Shown piece after piece: positions 1 through 7,768 of a stretch of DNA of 64,000 nucleotides. Source of the DNA: JBFLYN01 sp040756655 (GTDB lineage: Bacteria; Bacillota; Sulfobacillia; UBA8153); the NCBI GenBank assembly GCA_040756655.1, contig JBFLYN010000013.1:4670-68669 (forward strand), given 5' to 3'. Numbering within the stretch: position 1 is the stretch's first letter; the number at the start of each line of letters is the position of its first letter. The position numbers were made by a program, and so were the translations under genes. The notes under the pieces are model-generated. The model saw only the letters and a program-made list of their open reading frames with translations, was not told the DNA's origin and did no database searches.

Positions 1-2
1 CC

Positions 3-290
3 ATCATGGTAAGGCACCTGCTGCCGAACTTCGCAGGTTCCCTCATCACCTTCGGCACTCTGTTCATGGCCCGCGCCATCCTGGTGGAGGCAGCCCTCAG
101 TTTCCTGGGACTCGGGGTCCAGCCACCAACGCCGTCGTGGGGGCTCATGGTTTCGTCCGGGAGGGATTTCCTGCGGGTTGCTCCCCACATCTCCACCCTC
201 CCGGGGATTGCCATCATGCTGGCCGTGCTGGGCTTCAACCTGCTAGGTGACGGCCTGCGCGATGCCCTGGACCCCAAGCTCCGGAACTAG
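3..290 (+). CDS. Peptide/nickel-type ABC transporter permease, C-terminal part (5' end outside window)
   Basis: The frame is already open at the window edge and ends in TAG, giving about 95 residues of a DppC/OppC-like inner-membrane permease. The EAA-loop region is visible as 'EAALSFLGLGVQPPTPSWG', which is diagnostic for binding-protein-dependent dipeptide/oligopeptide permeases, followed by a last hydrophobic segment and the usual 'LGDGLRDALDPKLR' end. It would form the channel with a second permease and ATPases encoded upstream. The creatininase and acylase genes that follow suggest that the imported substrate is a peptide-like or amide compound. That link is inference. Confidence 0.9.
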   Translation: MMVRHLLPNFAGSLITFGTLFMARAILVEAALSFLGLGVQPPTPSWGLMVSSGRDFLRVAPHISTLPGIAIMLAVLGFNLLGDGLRDALDPKLRN

Positions 291-332
291 CAGTCGCCGA
301 CAACCGGCATCCAAGATTGGGAGGAATAGACG

Positions 333-1136
333 TTGAACAGCTCCATTCTCGCGCACCTTTCCTGGCCCCAGGCCAAACAGGCGCTGGCCGAGGGCCGTGT
401 GGTAGTGGTCCCCATTGGCAGTACCGAGCAGCACGGACCGCACCTTCCAGTAGGAACCGACTTCATGGTGGCAGAGACCATCGCTCACCAGGTCGCCCGG
501 CGCACCAAGTGCCTGGTGACACCGACCATTCCCATTGGCTACGCCCACTACCACACTGATTTCCCGGGCAGCCTGTCGGTGAGCCTGTCCACCCTGGAAG
601 CTTACATCATGGAGAGCCTGTCGTCTCTCATCCACCACGGTGCCACCCACATCCTCTTTGTTAATGCCCACGGTGGGAACATGCCCGCACTGGACCAAGT
701 GTGCTACCGGCTCCGGCGCCGGGGCATCGTGGCGGCCACCGTACTCTGGTGGGATGTCCTGGGCACCCTGACACCCGAATCCAGCCCAGCCGGTCACGGG
801 GACTGGATCGAGACCTCCATGGTGCTTTCCACCCACCCGGGCACGGTGACCATGGAGCAAGCCCGGATGCCCGAGGTCAGCGACGTCGATGTCGACACCC
901 TGACGCTGGCCAGTCCCCACGCCGTGCTGTTTAGGGGTGTGCCGGTGCATGTCCGGCTCACCACCGCCGACTACTCACCCACCGGAAACATGCCCGAGCC
1001 CGGGCTTACTCCTCACGGCGACACGAGCATCCCTCCGACGGCCGCCTCGGAGGAACTGGGCCGACGGCTCATTGATACCGTAGTCCAGTTCATCGTTGAC
1101 TTGCTCGACGAATTCGCCAAACTGAAATTCCACTAG
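333..1136 (+). CDS. Creatininase-family amidohydrolase
   Basis: The product has 267 residues, the usual size for the creatininase/MftE metal-dependent amidohydrolase fold. The metal-site signatures are present: 'GSTEQHGPHLPVGTD' near residue 30, 'VNAHGGN' near 110 and 'GHGDWIETS' near 153. These supply the Glu, His and Asp ligands of a two-metal centre that opens cyclic or linear amides. The start is TTG at 333, with GGGAGGA a few bases upstream. It lies 40 bp after the ABC permease and 26 bp before a zinc acylase gene, so it probably belongs to one amide or N-acyl amino acid catabolic operon. The true substrate cannot be read from sequence; creatinine itself is only one possibility. Confidence 0.85.
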   Translation: MNSSILAHLSWPQAKQALAEGRVVVVPIGSTEQHGPHLPVGTDFMVAETIAHQVARRTKCLVTPTIPIGYAHYHTDFPGSLSVSLSTLEAYIMESLSSLIHHGATHILFVNAHGGNMPALDQVCYRLRRRGIVAATVLWWDVLGTLTPESSPAGHGDWIETSMVLSTHPGTVTMEQARMPEVSDVDVDTLTLASPHAVLFRGVPVHVRLTTADYSPTGNMPEPGLTPHGDTSIPPTAASEELGRRLIDTVVQFIVDLLDEFAKLKFH

Positions 1137-1162
1137 AAACCAGCACCGGAAGGAGAATTCTC

Positions 1163-2119
1163 ATGGGCATATGGGCAATAGGGTCGGCGCAGGCTGAGCC
1201 GGGTACTAGGGCGGATGGGGTTATCCCGGTGCCTCTCCCAGGGACAAAACAGGAGCTACCGGTGATTCTTCTAAACGGCAGCGCGGGAGAGGGGCCCACC
1301 GTAGCCGTTATTGCCGGCATCCACGGGGCCGAGTACGCGGGCATCGATACGGTCTTGGCCCTGGCCCGGGACATCGACCCCACCCGGCTGCGGGGCCGGC
1401 TGATCTTGGTGCCGTGCGTGAACGTACCCGCCTTTTTTGGCCGCGGGATTTATGTAAACCCCCTGGACGGCAAGAACCTCAACCGGGTCTTCCCGGGCAG
1501 CACGGCAGGGACCGCCAGCGAGGTCCTGGCCGCCACGCTGGTGTCCCACGTTATAGGTGCATGTGATTATTTCGTAGACCTCCATGGAGGTGACATGGTC
1601 GAAGCCCTCATCCCGTTCATGATCTATGCCAGGACCGGTGACAGCAGCCTGGATGCCAAGTCGGTGGAAATGGCCCGGGTCTTTGGCCTGGACCTCCTGG
1701 TGGAGGGCGCCTCCAAGGGCAACACCCTGGATGTGGCCACGCGCATGGGCAAACCCTCCATTCTGGCGGAGGCCGGCGGACAAGGGATCCTGGACGCGGA
1801 ATCGGCCGGGCTTTTGTACCGTGGCTGTCGCCGGGTACTGGCCCACCTTGGGCTGACCGATGATCCCAAACCCGAGGCCACCCAGGCTCCCCTGCGCAAG
1901 TTCATATGGATGAGGTCCGAGCACCGGGCCCTATTCTACCCGCTGGTTGCTGTCGGCCAGGAGATAGAGGCCGGGCAGAAAGTGGGAGAAATGCGGGATC
2001 TGTTCGGGAACACCGTAGCCGAGCTGGTCAGCCCGGATACCGGCCCCGTGTTGTTTCTTGCCACTTCGCTGGCCAGTAGCCCGGGCGAGCCGCTGTTGGC
2101 CGTCGGGGCCATGGCGTGA
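1163..2119 (+). CDS. Succinylglutamate desuccinylase/aspartoacylase-family zinc hydrolase
   Basis: The 318-residue protein belongs to the M14-like AspA/AstE deacylase family. The first zinc-binding motif 'GIHGAEYAG' (HxxE) is near residue 53 and the second zinc histidine lies in 'VDLHGGD' near 140. A catalytic glutamate is plausible in 'AEAGGQG' near 200. Such enzymes remove acyl groups from amino acids or act on related amides. The ATG at 1163 follows AGGAGAA at good spacing. With the creatininase before it and a GntR/FCD regulator after it, the role is probably a second hydrolytic step in the same catabolic path. Substrate is unknown. Confidence 0.82.
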   Translation: MGIWAIGSAQAEPGTRADGVIPVPLPGTKQELPVILLNGSAGEGPTVAVIAGIHGAEYAGIDTVLALARDIDPTRLRGRLILVPCVNVPAFFGRGIYVNPLDGKNLNRVFPGSTAGTASEVLAATLVSHVIGACDYFVDLHGGDMVEALIPFMIYARTGDSSLDAKSVEMARVFGLDLLVEGASKGNTLDVATRMGKPSILAEAGGQGILDAESAGLLYRGCRRVLAHLGLTDDPKPEATQAPLRKFIWMRSEHRALFYPLVAVGQEIEAGQKVGEMRDLFGNTVAELVSPDTGPVLFLATSLASSPGEPLLAVGAMA

Positions 2120-2140
2120 TTTCCCGGGGGAGGAGGTCCG

Positions 2141-2809
2141 GTGGCCATGGGACTGGAGGCTGACGTAACTTTGAGGACCACCCTCAAGGCCCGGATTGCT
2201 GCTCAGTTGCGAGAGTGGATCCTCAAAGGAGAGCTCAAGCCTGGTTCCATGATCAAGGCAGGCGAGATCGCCGAAAGACTGGGCGTGAGCCGTGGCCCGG
2301 TCCGCGAGGCCATCTGGCAACTGGTGCAGGAAGGCCTGGTAACCCATGATCCCCACCATACGCCCCTGGTCGTGGACCTCTCGCCCCGGGATGCCTGGGA
2401 GATCTACACCCTGCGCGGAGGGTTGGAAGCACTGGCGGTGCAACTGGCGGTCAGCAATGTGACCCAGCCAGACATCGACTACCTGGAGGAGGTAGTTGTG
2501 GACATGGAAATGCTGCGCGCGGGCGACAGTGTGAGAAAAGCTCTCGAGCTGGACTTGGAATTTCACGGCCGCATCTGCGCCTTGTCGGGACACGGGCGGT
2601 TGATCGAGACCTTCCGGGCCATGGACGCGGCCAATGGATCCGTGTTTCTTAGTGCGGCCACTCTTCTCAATTGGAGCCTGGCCAGCACCGGCGCCCGGCA
2701 CCGGCCCATACTGGATGCGCTGAAGGAACGCGACGCCGGCAGGGCAGTCCAGCTCATCAGTGAACACTACGGTTCCCGCGCCCGCGAGTTTTTGCAGATG
2801 CAGGAATAG
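2141..2809 (+). CDS. GntR-family transcriptional regulator, FadR/FCD subfamily (copy 1)
   Basis: The N-terminal winged helix (about residues 10-75) contains the classic GntR recognition segment 'LGVSRGPVREAIWQL'. The C-terminal all-helical FCD ligand domain has the expected Asp and His metal-site residues, for example 'DLEFHGRIC'. FCD regulators bind small carboxylates and repress neighbouring catabolic genes. AGGAGG at 2131-2136 can serve GTG 2141 (short spacing) or ATG 2147 (better spacing), so the first two residues are uncertain. It follows the acylase by 21 bp and precedes the aldehyde oxidoreductase. A second, strikingly similar regulator lies convergently at 4880. Confidence 0.92.
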   Translation: MAMGLEADVTLRTTLKARIAAQLREWILKGELKPGSMIKAGEIAERLGVSRGPVREAIWQLVQEGLVTHDPHHTPLVVDLSPRDAWEIYTLRGGLEALAVQLAVSNVTQPDIDYLEEVVVDMEMLRAGDSVRKALELDLEFHGRICALSGHGRLIETFRAMDAANGSVFLSAATLLNWSLASTGARHRPILDALKERDAGRAVQLISEHYGSRAREFLQMQE

Positions 2810-2838
2810 CCCTGGTTTCAAGGTTGGGAGGCAGAGCC

Positions 2839-4581
2839 ATGCACGTACTCCGAGTCGATATGACAACCCAGAAGATTACCTGCGAGCCCTTGCCAGACGG
2901 TTGGGAGCTGGTGGGGGGCCGGGCGCTGGTCGCAAAGGTGCTGTGCTCAGAGGTGCCGCCCCAGTGTGAGCCCCTGGGAGCGTACAACCGGTTGGTTCTG
3001 GCCGTAGGGCCGCTGGCCAGGTCGGGGGTGCCGTGCGCTGAACGACTATCGGCCGGAGCGAAAAGCCCTCTTACCCAGGGCATTAAGGAGTCCAACGCTG
3101 GAGGCGTGCTGGGATACCAGATGGCAGCGGCGGGAATGCGCGCCATCATCATTGAAGGCCGGGCTGTCCATGGGGGCCCCTACGTTCTTCACTGTAGTCC
3201 TTCGGAAAATCGCCTGGTGCCGGTGCCGGGGCTCAGTGGCCGGGGAGTGTATGCGGCTACTAGGATTCTCAAGGCGGAATTCGGCGACAATGCGGCCGTG
3301 GCGGTCATCGGCCCGGCCGGGGAGTTCCTTATGGCCGGGGCCGGGATCTTCATAACGGACACCGATGGAGTGCCGGGCCGCGCCTGCGGCCGGGGTGGCC
3401 TGGGTGCCGTAATGGGGGCCAAGGGCCTCAAGGCAGTAGTGGTCGGACCTCATCGTGCGCCAAGACCGAGGACTGCCGATCCAGCCGCTTTGCGGGCTGC
3501 CATCGCAGAATTCCTCGGCATGATCAGGGATACCCCTCAGACGGCCCATGCCTATCCCACCTACGGCACGGCGGGATCGCTGGGGCCCATCAACGCCCTC
3601 GGTGGACTCCCTACCCGCAACTTCACTGCCGGCAGCTTTGAGCAAGCCGCAGCCGTCAGTGGCGAGGTGCTCCGGGACCTGATCGCCTCCCGGGGAGGGC
3701 AGGGCAAGTCGGGTCACCGTTGCATGCCCGGGTGCGTTGTGAAGTGCTCCAACGTCTTTCCAGATGCCGACGGCAAGCCAGTAGTAGCCCCCCTGGAATA
3801 CGAGACCATCGCCATGCTGGGTCCGAACCTGGGCATCGCCGACTTGGATACCATCGCCCAGCTCAACCATTTGGCCAACGACGTGGGTGTCGATACCATC
3901 GAAGCCGGGGTGGCTCTGGGCATGCTCATGGGAGCCGGGCGACTGGCCTTTGGCGACGGCCGGGGTGCCTTGGCTCTCATGAAAGAGATCGGGGAAGGCA
4001 CCGTGCTTGGTAGAGTCCTGGGCAACGGGGCAGCCATTACTGGCCGGGTACTGGGCATAACCCGCATCCCGGCAGTCAAGGGCCAGGGCTTCCCGGCCCA
4101 TGAACCCCGGGGGATCAAGGGCATGATCTCTACCTACGCCCTGTCCCCCATGGGCGCCGACCACACTGCCGCCGTTACCTTCCGGGCCGATATGGACCAC
4201 CACCGGGGAGCTGGACATACGGCATTCAACCGGACTCTCCAGGTGAGGGTTGCCGGGTTCGACAGCCTGGGGATGTGCCTTTTTGTTACCCCGGCCATCG
4301 GCAAAAAGCCAGCGCTTATGGCCGATCTCATCAACGCCGTCCATGGTACCGGCGTCGGTCCTGAATACCTCATGGAGCTGGGAAAGGAGACCCTCAAGCA
4401 CGAGCGGGCTTTCAACCTTGCGGCTGGTTGCGGGCCCGACCGGCTGCCCGAGTTCATGGCCGAGGAGGCCATCCCGCCTTTCAACCTGGTGGCAGACGCG
4501 CCTGGACCAGAGCTGGAAAGCTTCTGGGAGCCGGATTTCTGGGGGCCGCTTCCGGTCCTCCCGCGATGGTCCAAGCCATGA
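2839..4581 (+). CDS. Tungsten-type aldehyde:ferredoxin oxidoreductase family protein
   Basis: The 580-residue product is standard length for the AOR family, which oxidises aldehydes to acids (or the reverse) with a tungsto-bispterin and one [4Fe-4S] cluster, usually with ferredoxin. The N-terminal 'GGRALVAK' region fits the pterin-binding domain. Three cluster cysteines appear as CMPGCVVKC near residue 294, and the fourth is in 'DSLGMC' near 479. The chosen ATG at 2839 sits behind GGGAGG. An upstream in-frame TTG at 2824 lies before this site and is unlikely. It overlaps the MoaD-like gene by ATGA, so the two are probably co-translated. The substrate is unknown. Confidence 0.93.
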   Translation: MHVLRVDMTTQKITCEPLPDGWELVGGRALVAKVLCSEVPPQCEPLGAYNRLVLAVGPLARSGVPCAERLSAGAKSPLTQGIKESNAGGVLGYQMAAAGMRAIIIEGRAVHGGPYVLHCSPSENRLVPVPGLSGRGVYAATRILKAEFGDNAAVAVIGPAGEFLMAGAGIFITDTDGVPGRACGRGGLGAVMGAKGLKAVVVGPHRAPRPRTADPAALRAAIAEFLGMIRDTPQTAHAYPTYGTAGSLGPINALGGLPTRNFTAGSFEQAAAVSGEVLRDLIASRGGQGKSGHRCMPGCVVKCSNVFPDADGKPVVAPLEYETIAMLGPNLGIADLDTIAQLNHLANDVGVDTIEAGVALGMLMGAGRLAFGDGRGALALMKEIGEGTVLGRVLGNGAAITGRVLGITRIPAVKGQGFPAHEPRGIKGMISTYALSPMGADHTAAVTFRADMDHHRGAGHTAFNRTLQVRVAGFDSLGMCLFVTPAIGKKPALMADLINAVHGTGVGPEYLMELGKETLKHERAFNLAAGCGPDRLPEFMAEEAIPPFNLVADAPGPELESFWEPDFWGPLPVLPRWSKP

Positions 4582-4814
4582 TCCGGGTTTCGGTCATCTT
4601 CCACTTGACCCTTGCCAGGTACTCGCCCAATGGGGCCAGGTCTGAGGTTATCGAGCTGGCCCCGGGCCACGACCTCGGGGCACTGCTCGGGCAGCTGGGG
4701 ATCCCGCCGACCTTGGGTGCGGTGGTGCTGGTGAACGGGCGGCGGGCCGGCTCCGGGGTGATACTGCAGGACCAGGACCGCGTGGACTTGATGTTGCCCC
4801 TGACCGGCGGCTAG
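4578..4814 (+). CDS. MoaD/ThiS-like sulfur-carrier protein
   Basis: The small beta-grasp protein (78 residues) ends in the Gly-Gly tail needed for thiocarboxylate formation by sulfur carriers. Its start ATG overlaps the stop of the aldehyde oxidoreductase (ATGA), so translational coupling is likely. MoaD-like proteins donate sulfur to molybdopterin or tungstopterin. Genes of this kind are often found next to AOR genes, where they are thought to serve the tungsten cofactor. A longer open frame runs upstream in the same register but lies inside the AOR gene and has no ribosome site. Confidence 0.82.
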   Translation: MIRVSVIFHLTLARYSPNGARSEVIELAPGHDLGALLGQLGIPPTLGAVVLVNGRRAGSGVILQDQDRVDLMLPLTGG

Positions 4815-4879
4815 GACCGGGCCATAAAAGGGCTCTGCTGGGACAGCCTGGCCTTGGGGGCGGACGGGGGCTGGTTGAC

Positions 4880-5545
4880 TTATCGTGTTCCCGCCCTCAG
4901 AAACTCCCCGGCCCGCGTCCAGTAATGCTCGCGGACGGCCGCCATGGCTTCTGTAGGGTTTCGCTGCCTCAGCACCGCCAGGATGGGCTCATGCCGCTCT
5001 GCCATGGTTTCCGGCCCCCTGCCGAACAGCACGGCGATACCGACAAAGACTGCACCAATGGCAGGGTCCATGGCCCTAAAAGCGTCGGTAAGCCGCCCGT
5101 GACCCGACAAGGAGCAGATATGACCATGGAAGGCCAGGTCAAGCGCAAGCGCCTGGCTCATGTTGTCCCCGGGGCGCAGCGCCCGCATATCTCCGATCAG
5201 CCCGGCCAGGTAATCAAGGTCGTCATCGGTAACGGTGGAGGCCATAAGCTCCACAGCCATCTGCTCGAGCGCGGCCCGGAGGGTGTATATTTCCCACGCA
5301 TCTAAAGGGGATAGCTCCACTACCATAGGCGTGTGATGAGGGTCGTGGACCACCAGTCCCTCTTGGACCAGCTGCCAGATGGCCTCGCGGACCGGGCCCC
5401 GGCTCACACCGATCTTTTCTGCGATGTCCCCGGCCTTCAGCTTGGTGCCGGGCGCGATTTCACCCTTGAGGATGAGGTCCCGGAGCATGGAAGCGATCCG
5501 GTCTTTCATCACGAACTTCATCTTGCCAAAATCGTTATTAAGCAC
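4880..5545 (-). CDS. GntR-family transcriptional regulator, FadR/FCD subfamily (copy 2)
   Basis: It has the same architecture as the regulator at 2141, and long stretches match almost residue for residue: the 'IGVSRGPVREAIWQLVQEG' recognition helix, 'DPHHTPMVVELSP' and 'DLAFHGHICSLSGHGRL'. The frame is open to an ATG at 5596, but the only good ribosome site (AAAGGAGG, about 5560-5568) lies inside that frame. GTG at 5545 is therefore preferred, giving 221 residues. It faces the AOR/MoaD genes from the other side. The two paralogues probably answer related ligands or form a cross-regulating pair; this is inference. Confidence 0.88.
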   Translation of the reverse strand: MLNNDFGKMKFVMKDRIASMLRDLILKGEIAPGTKLKAGDIAEKIGVSRGPVREAIWQLVQEGLVVHDPHHTPMVVELSPLDAWEIYTLRAALEQMAVELMASTVTDDDLDYLAGLIGDMRALRPGDNMSQALALDLAFHGHICSLSGHGRLTDAFRAMDPAIGAVFVGIAVLFGRGPETMAERHEPILAVLRQRNPTEAMAAVREHYWTRAGEFLRAGTR

Positions 5546-5684
5546 TCCCAGGTCCACCACCTCCTTTCTCGGCTGGGTGAAGCGGCCCAACAGCATAGAA
5601 CCCTTGGACCGCTACGACATCTTAGGCATAGTTACCCCAAAATCCTCCCGCGGCCGGCGCAGTATACCGGGGTGATACAGAAAA

Positions 5685-5703
5685 ACCGGCCACAGTGGCC
5701 GGT
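5685..5703. promoter_or_regulatory. Perfect inverted repeat upstream of the second GntR gene
   Basis: ACCGGCCAC and GTGGCCGGT are separated by one base. A smaller GTATAC palindrome lies nearby at about 5672-5677, and a TATACT (-10-like) is read on the minus strand there. FadR-type regulators often bind short palindromes of this kind, so this may be an autoregulatory operator. It could instead be a terminator stem. Confidence 0.35.
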
Positions 5704-5729
5704 TGACCCGTTTCAGCCCGGGCAGCCAA

Positions 5730-6342
5730 GTGCACACTCCCGTCCGCAAGCTGTCACCGGGCCAGCGCATCCGGTGCGAGATCGCCGCAGCGCTCATGCA
5801 CTCGCCCCGGTTGATCTTCCTGGACGAACCCAGCATCGGCCTGGACATCACCGTCAAGCAGAAGGTCCGCGAGCTCAACAAGGCGACCGGGCTAACTACT
5901 CTCCGATCTCGAAAAGATCCACCAGGTGATCACGCTGGCGCCGGTAGGCACTGGATTCCAGCTCGTAGATCCTGGCCGGCAAGGCAAAAGAGTCCAGGGG
6001 GGCCAGGTGAAACCAGAGCTGGGACTTTTGCCCAAAGACGGTTCCGATGTAGAAGGCAAGGTCAGTCCGCTCCTGCCAGGGTACGCGCCCTAGGACGCTG
6101 GCGGTTCCGGCGGAAGGGTGGAGGATGCCAGAGAGCATTTTGATGGTGGTGGACTTGCCTGCCCCGTTGGGTCCAATGAGGGCCAAAGCCTCTCCCTCGT
6201 CCAGGGCGAAGCTGATGTCCTTGACCGCTTCTACCTGCCGGTAAGTGGGGGCAAAGAGGGAAGCTACGGCCTGTCGTCAGCCGGCCTTTCTTGCCTTCAC
6301 CCGAAACACGCGCCTGAGGTTCTCGACGACGATGGCACGCAC
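5730..6342 (-). pseudogene. ABC-2-type transporter ATPase, broken by an internal inversion and a stop codon
   Basis: The N-terminal half reads on the minus strand from GTG 6342. After an in-frame TGA at 6279-6277 it continues through 'VEAVKDISFALDEGE' and Walker A 'GPNGAGKST' to '...DLFEIGE', ending about 5899. The next piece expected in this family (ABC signature and Walker B) is present only on the plus strand: about 5730-5900 reads 'VHTPVRKLSPGQR' then 'LIFLDEPSIGLD'. The two pieces therefore meet tail to tail, and the segment of about 170 bp has been flipped. The far C-terminus and partner permeases are missing. The gene cannot make a functional ATPase. Confidence 0.85.
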
Positions 6343-6407
6343 CAGGCTAACCCCTCTCAGACCTTTGACCCATGATAATGCTGGGGAGCAGGAGACGTGT
6401 CAAGGCT

Positions 6408-7328
6408 CTAGGCACCTGTCCGCCGGTGGAACCCAACGGCCAGCCGGCCAGGCTGCAGGTGGCGCCCTCCCGCCAGTATGCCGATGGCGCCCAGGATGAG
6501 GAGGCCACCGCTCAACTGCCCAAGCAGCATGGTCTCACCCAGGAGGGCGTAGGCCAGAACCAACCCCAGCAAAGGCTCAGTGGTGCTGGTGGTTATGGTG
6601 TGGGTGGCCGGGAGCAGCCCAAGGCTGCGGAGATAGAACCAAAAGGGCAATACGGTGCCCAGCACTCCAATGCTGCCCACGGCCAGGGCGGGAGTCGTAG
6701 CTGCCCATGCCGGATCCAGGCGCCAGGGTGGGCGGTACAAGGACCAGAGCAGGGCGCTCACCAGCAGGACGTAGGTGAGCACCGTCACCGGGTGGCTGCT
6801 GGAGAGCCTCCGCCGGCTGAACACGGTGTAGGCGGCAAAGAACCCGGCCGCCACCAGGCCACTGCAAAGCCCCGCCGGGCTGATGGCCAGCTGCCGGTAA
6901 GACCCGCCCGTGGCAAGTAGGAAGATCCCGGCGGTAGTCAGGGCCAGGGCCACCGCCGTGCGCCGGGTAAACGTTTCTTCCCGCGTAAGGGAACCCCATA
7001 CTGCCACCAGCACCGGCGCCAGGTACTGGAGAAACACGGCAGTGGCCACGTTGGTGTGACTGATGGCGGTGAAGTAACTAAACTGCATGCCGGTGTTGGC
7101 AAATCCCAGCACCAACAAGGCCCCCAGCGACGACCGGTCCAGGATGAGCTGTCGGCGGTTTGTGCAGGCCAAAGCGAGCACCAGGACGCCTGAGGAGATC
7201 CAAAGCCGCAACGCTACCAGGTCTGCCGGCTGCAGGCCCTGGTTAAAGAGATACTTGGCCAGCGTGCCACAGCCGGCCCACAGGGCCGCGGCAGCAAGGG
7301 CGTACAAGTAACCGGCATTCTTCATCAT
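6408..7328 (-). CDS. EamA/DMT-family transporter
   Basis: The protein has about 306 residues with ten predicted hydrophobic helices in two EamA repeats, typical of drug/metabolite exporters in the RhaT/YdcZ superfamily. 'NTGMQFSYFTAISHTNVATAVFLQYLAPV' sits in the expected end of the first repeat. ATG 7328 or 7325 are the likely starts; a TTG just upstream (7334) is possible. No strong ribosome site is visible. It lies divergently from the P-II-like gene. The substrate (amino acid, metabolite or drug) cannot be inferred. Confidence 0.85.
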   Translation of the reverse strand: MMKNAGYLYALAAAALWAGCGTLAKYLFNQGLQPADLVALRLWISSGVLVLALACTNRRQLILDRSSLGALLVLGFANTGMQFSYFTAISHTNVATAVFLQYLAPVLVAVWGSLTREETFTRRTAVALALTTAGIFLLATGGSYRQLAISPAGLCSGLVAAGFFAAYTVFSRRRLSSSHPVTVLTYVLLVSALLWSLYRPPWRLDPAWAATTPALAVGSIGVLGTVLPFWFYLRSLGLLPATHTITTSTTEPLLGLVLAYALLGETMLLGQLSGGLLILGAIGILAGGRHLQPGRLAVGFHRRTGA

Positions 7329-7405
7329 TCGCAATCCATTTGACGTCTTTGGCCCGTATCCTGCAGCCGGGATCGGGAAAGGATCCCGGCGAGGGGGGGT
7401 GGGCC

Positions 7406-7768
7406 ATGGCCTGGGCGCTCTTTTTAGTCCTCACAGAAATCCACAAGGTACCGGAAGTACTGTGCGAACTCAAAAAGGCGGGTGCCACCGGTGCCACGGT
7501 GGTGGAAAGCGTGGGCACCGGGCAGTCTCTACCGCAGCCACGCTCGCCTTTCTTCTCCGGGTTAAGAAGGTTGGTTGAGGGGGACCGTCCCCACAGTGAT
7601 ACGGTGATCTCGGTGTTGCCCAACGACGACCTTCTAGAAAAGGCCATAAGGGCAGTGGAAGCGGTGGTTGACTTCGGTCGCCCCGGCACAGGCCTGATGT
7701 TCACAGTGCCTGTACACCGGGTTCGCGGCGCTGAGTTCAACCTCCCCGGCGCCAAGGGCGACTGCTAA
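7406..7768 (+). CDS. P-II-like small regulatory protein
   Basis: The 120-residue protein resembles the ferredoxin-like fold of P-II/GlnB-type regulators. It opens with a short strand and the 'KVPEVLCELKKAGATGATVVES' pattern, has a variable T-loop-like region, and ends with 'AVVDFGRPGTGLMFTVPV', matching the family's conserved C-terminal 'G.G.ifv.pV' strand. The start ATG 7406 follows a G-rich site; an earlier in-frame start lacks one. The stop overlaps the antiporter start (TAATG), so the two are translationally coupled. It probably senses a nucleotide or second messenger and gates the antiporter. The ligand is unknown and the classic uridylylated Tyr is not evident. Confidence 0.72.
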   Translation: MAWALFLVLTEIHKVPEVLCELKKAGATGATVVESVGTGQSLPQPRSPFFSGLRRLVEGDRPHSDTVISVLPNDDLLEKAIRAVEAVVDFGRPGTGLMFTVPVHRVRGAEFNLPGAKGDC

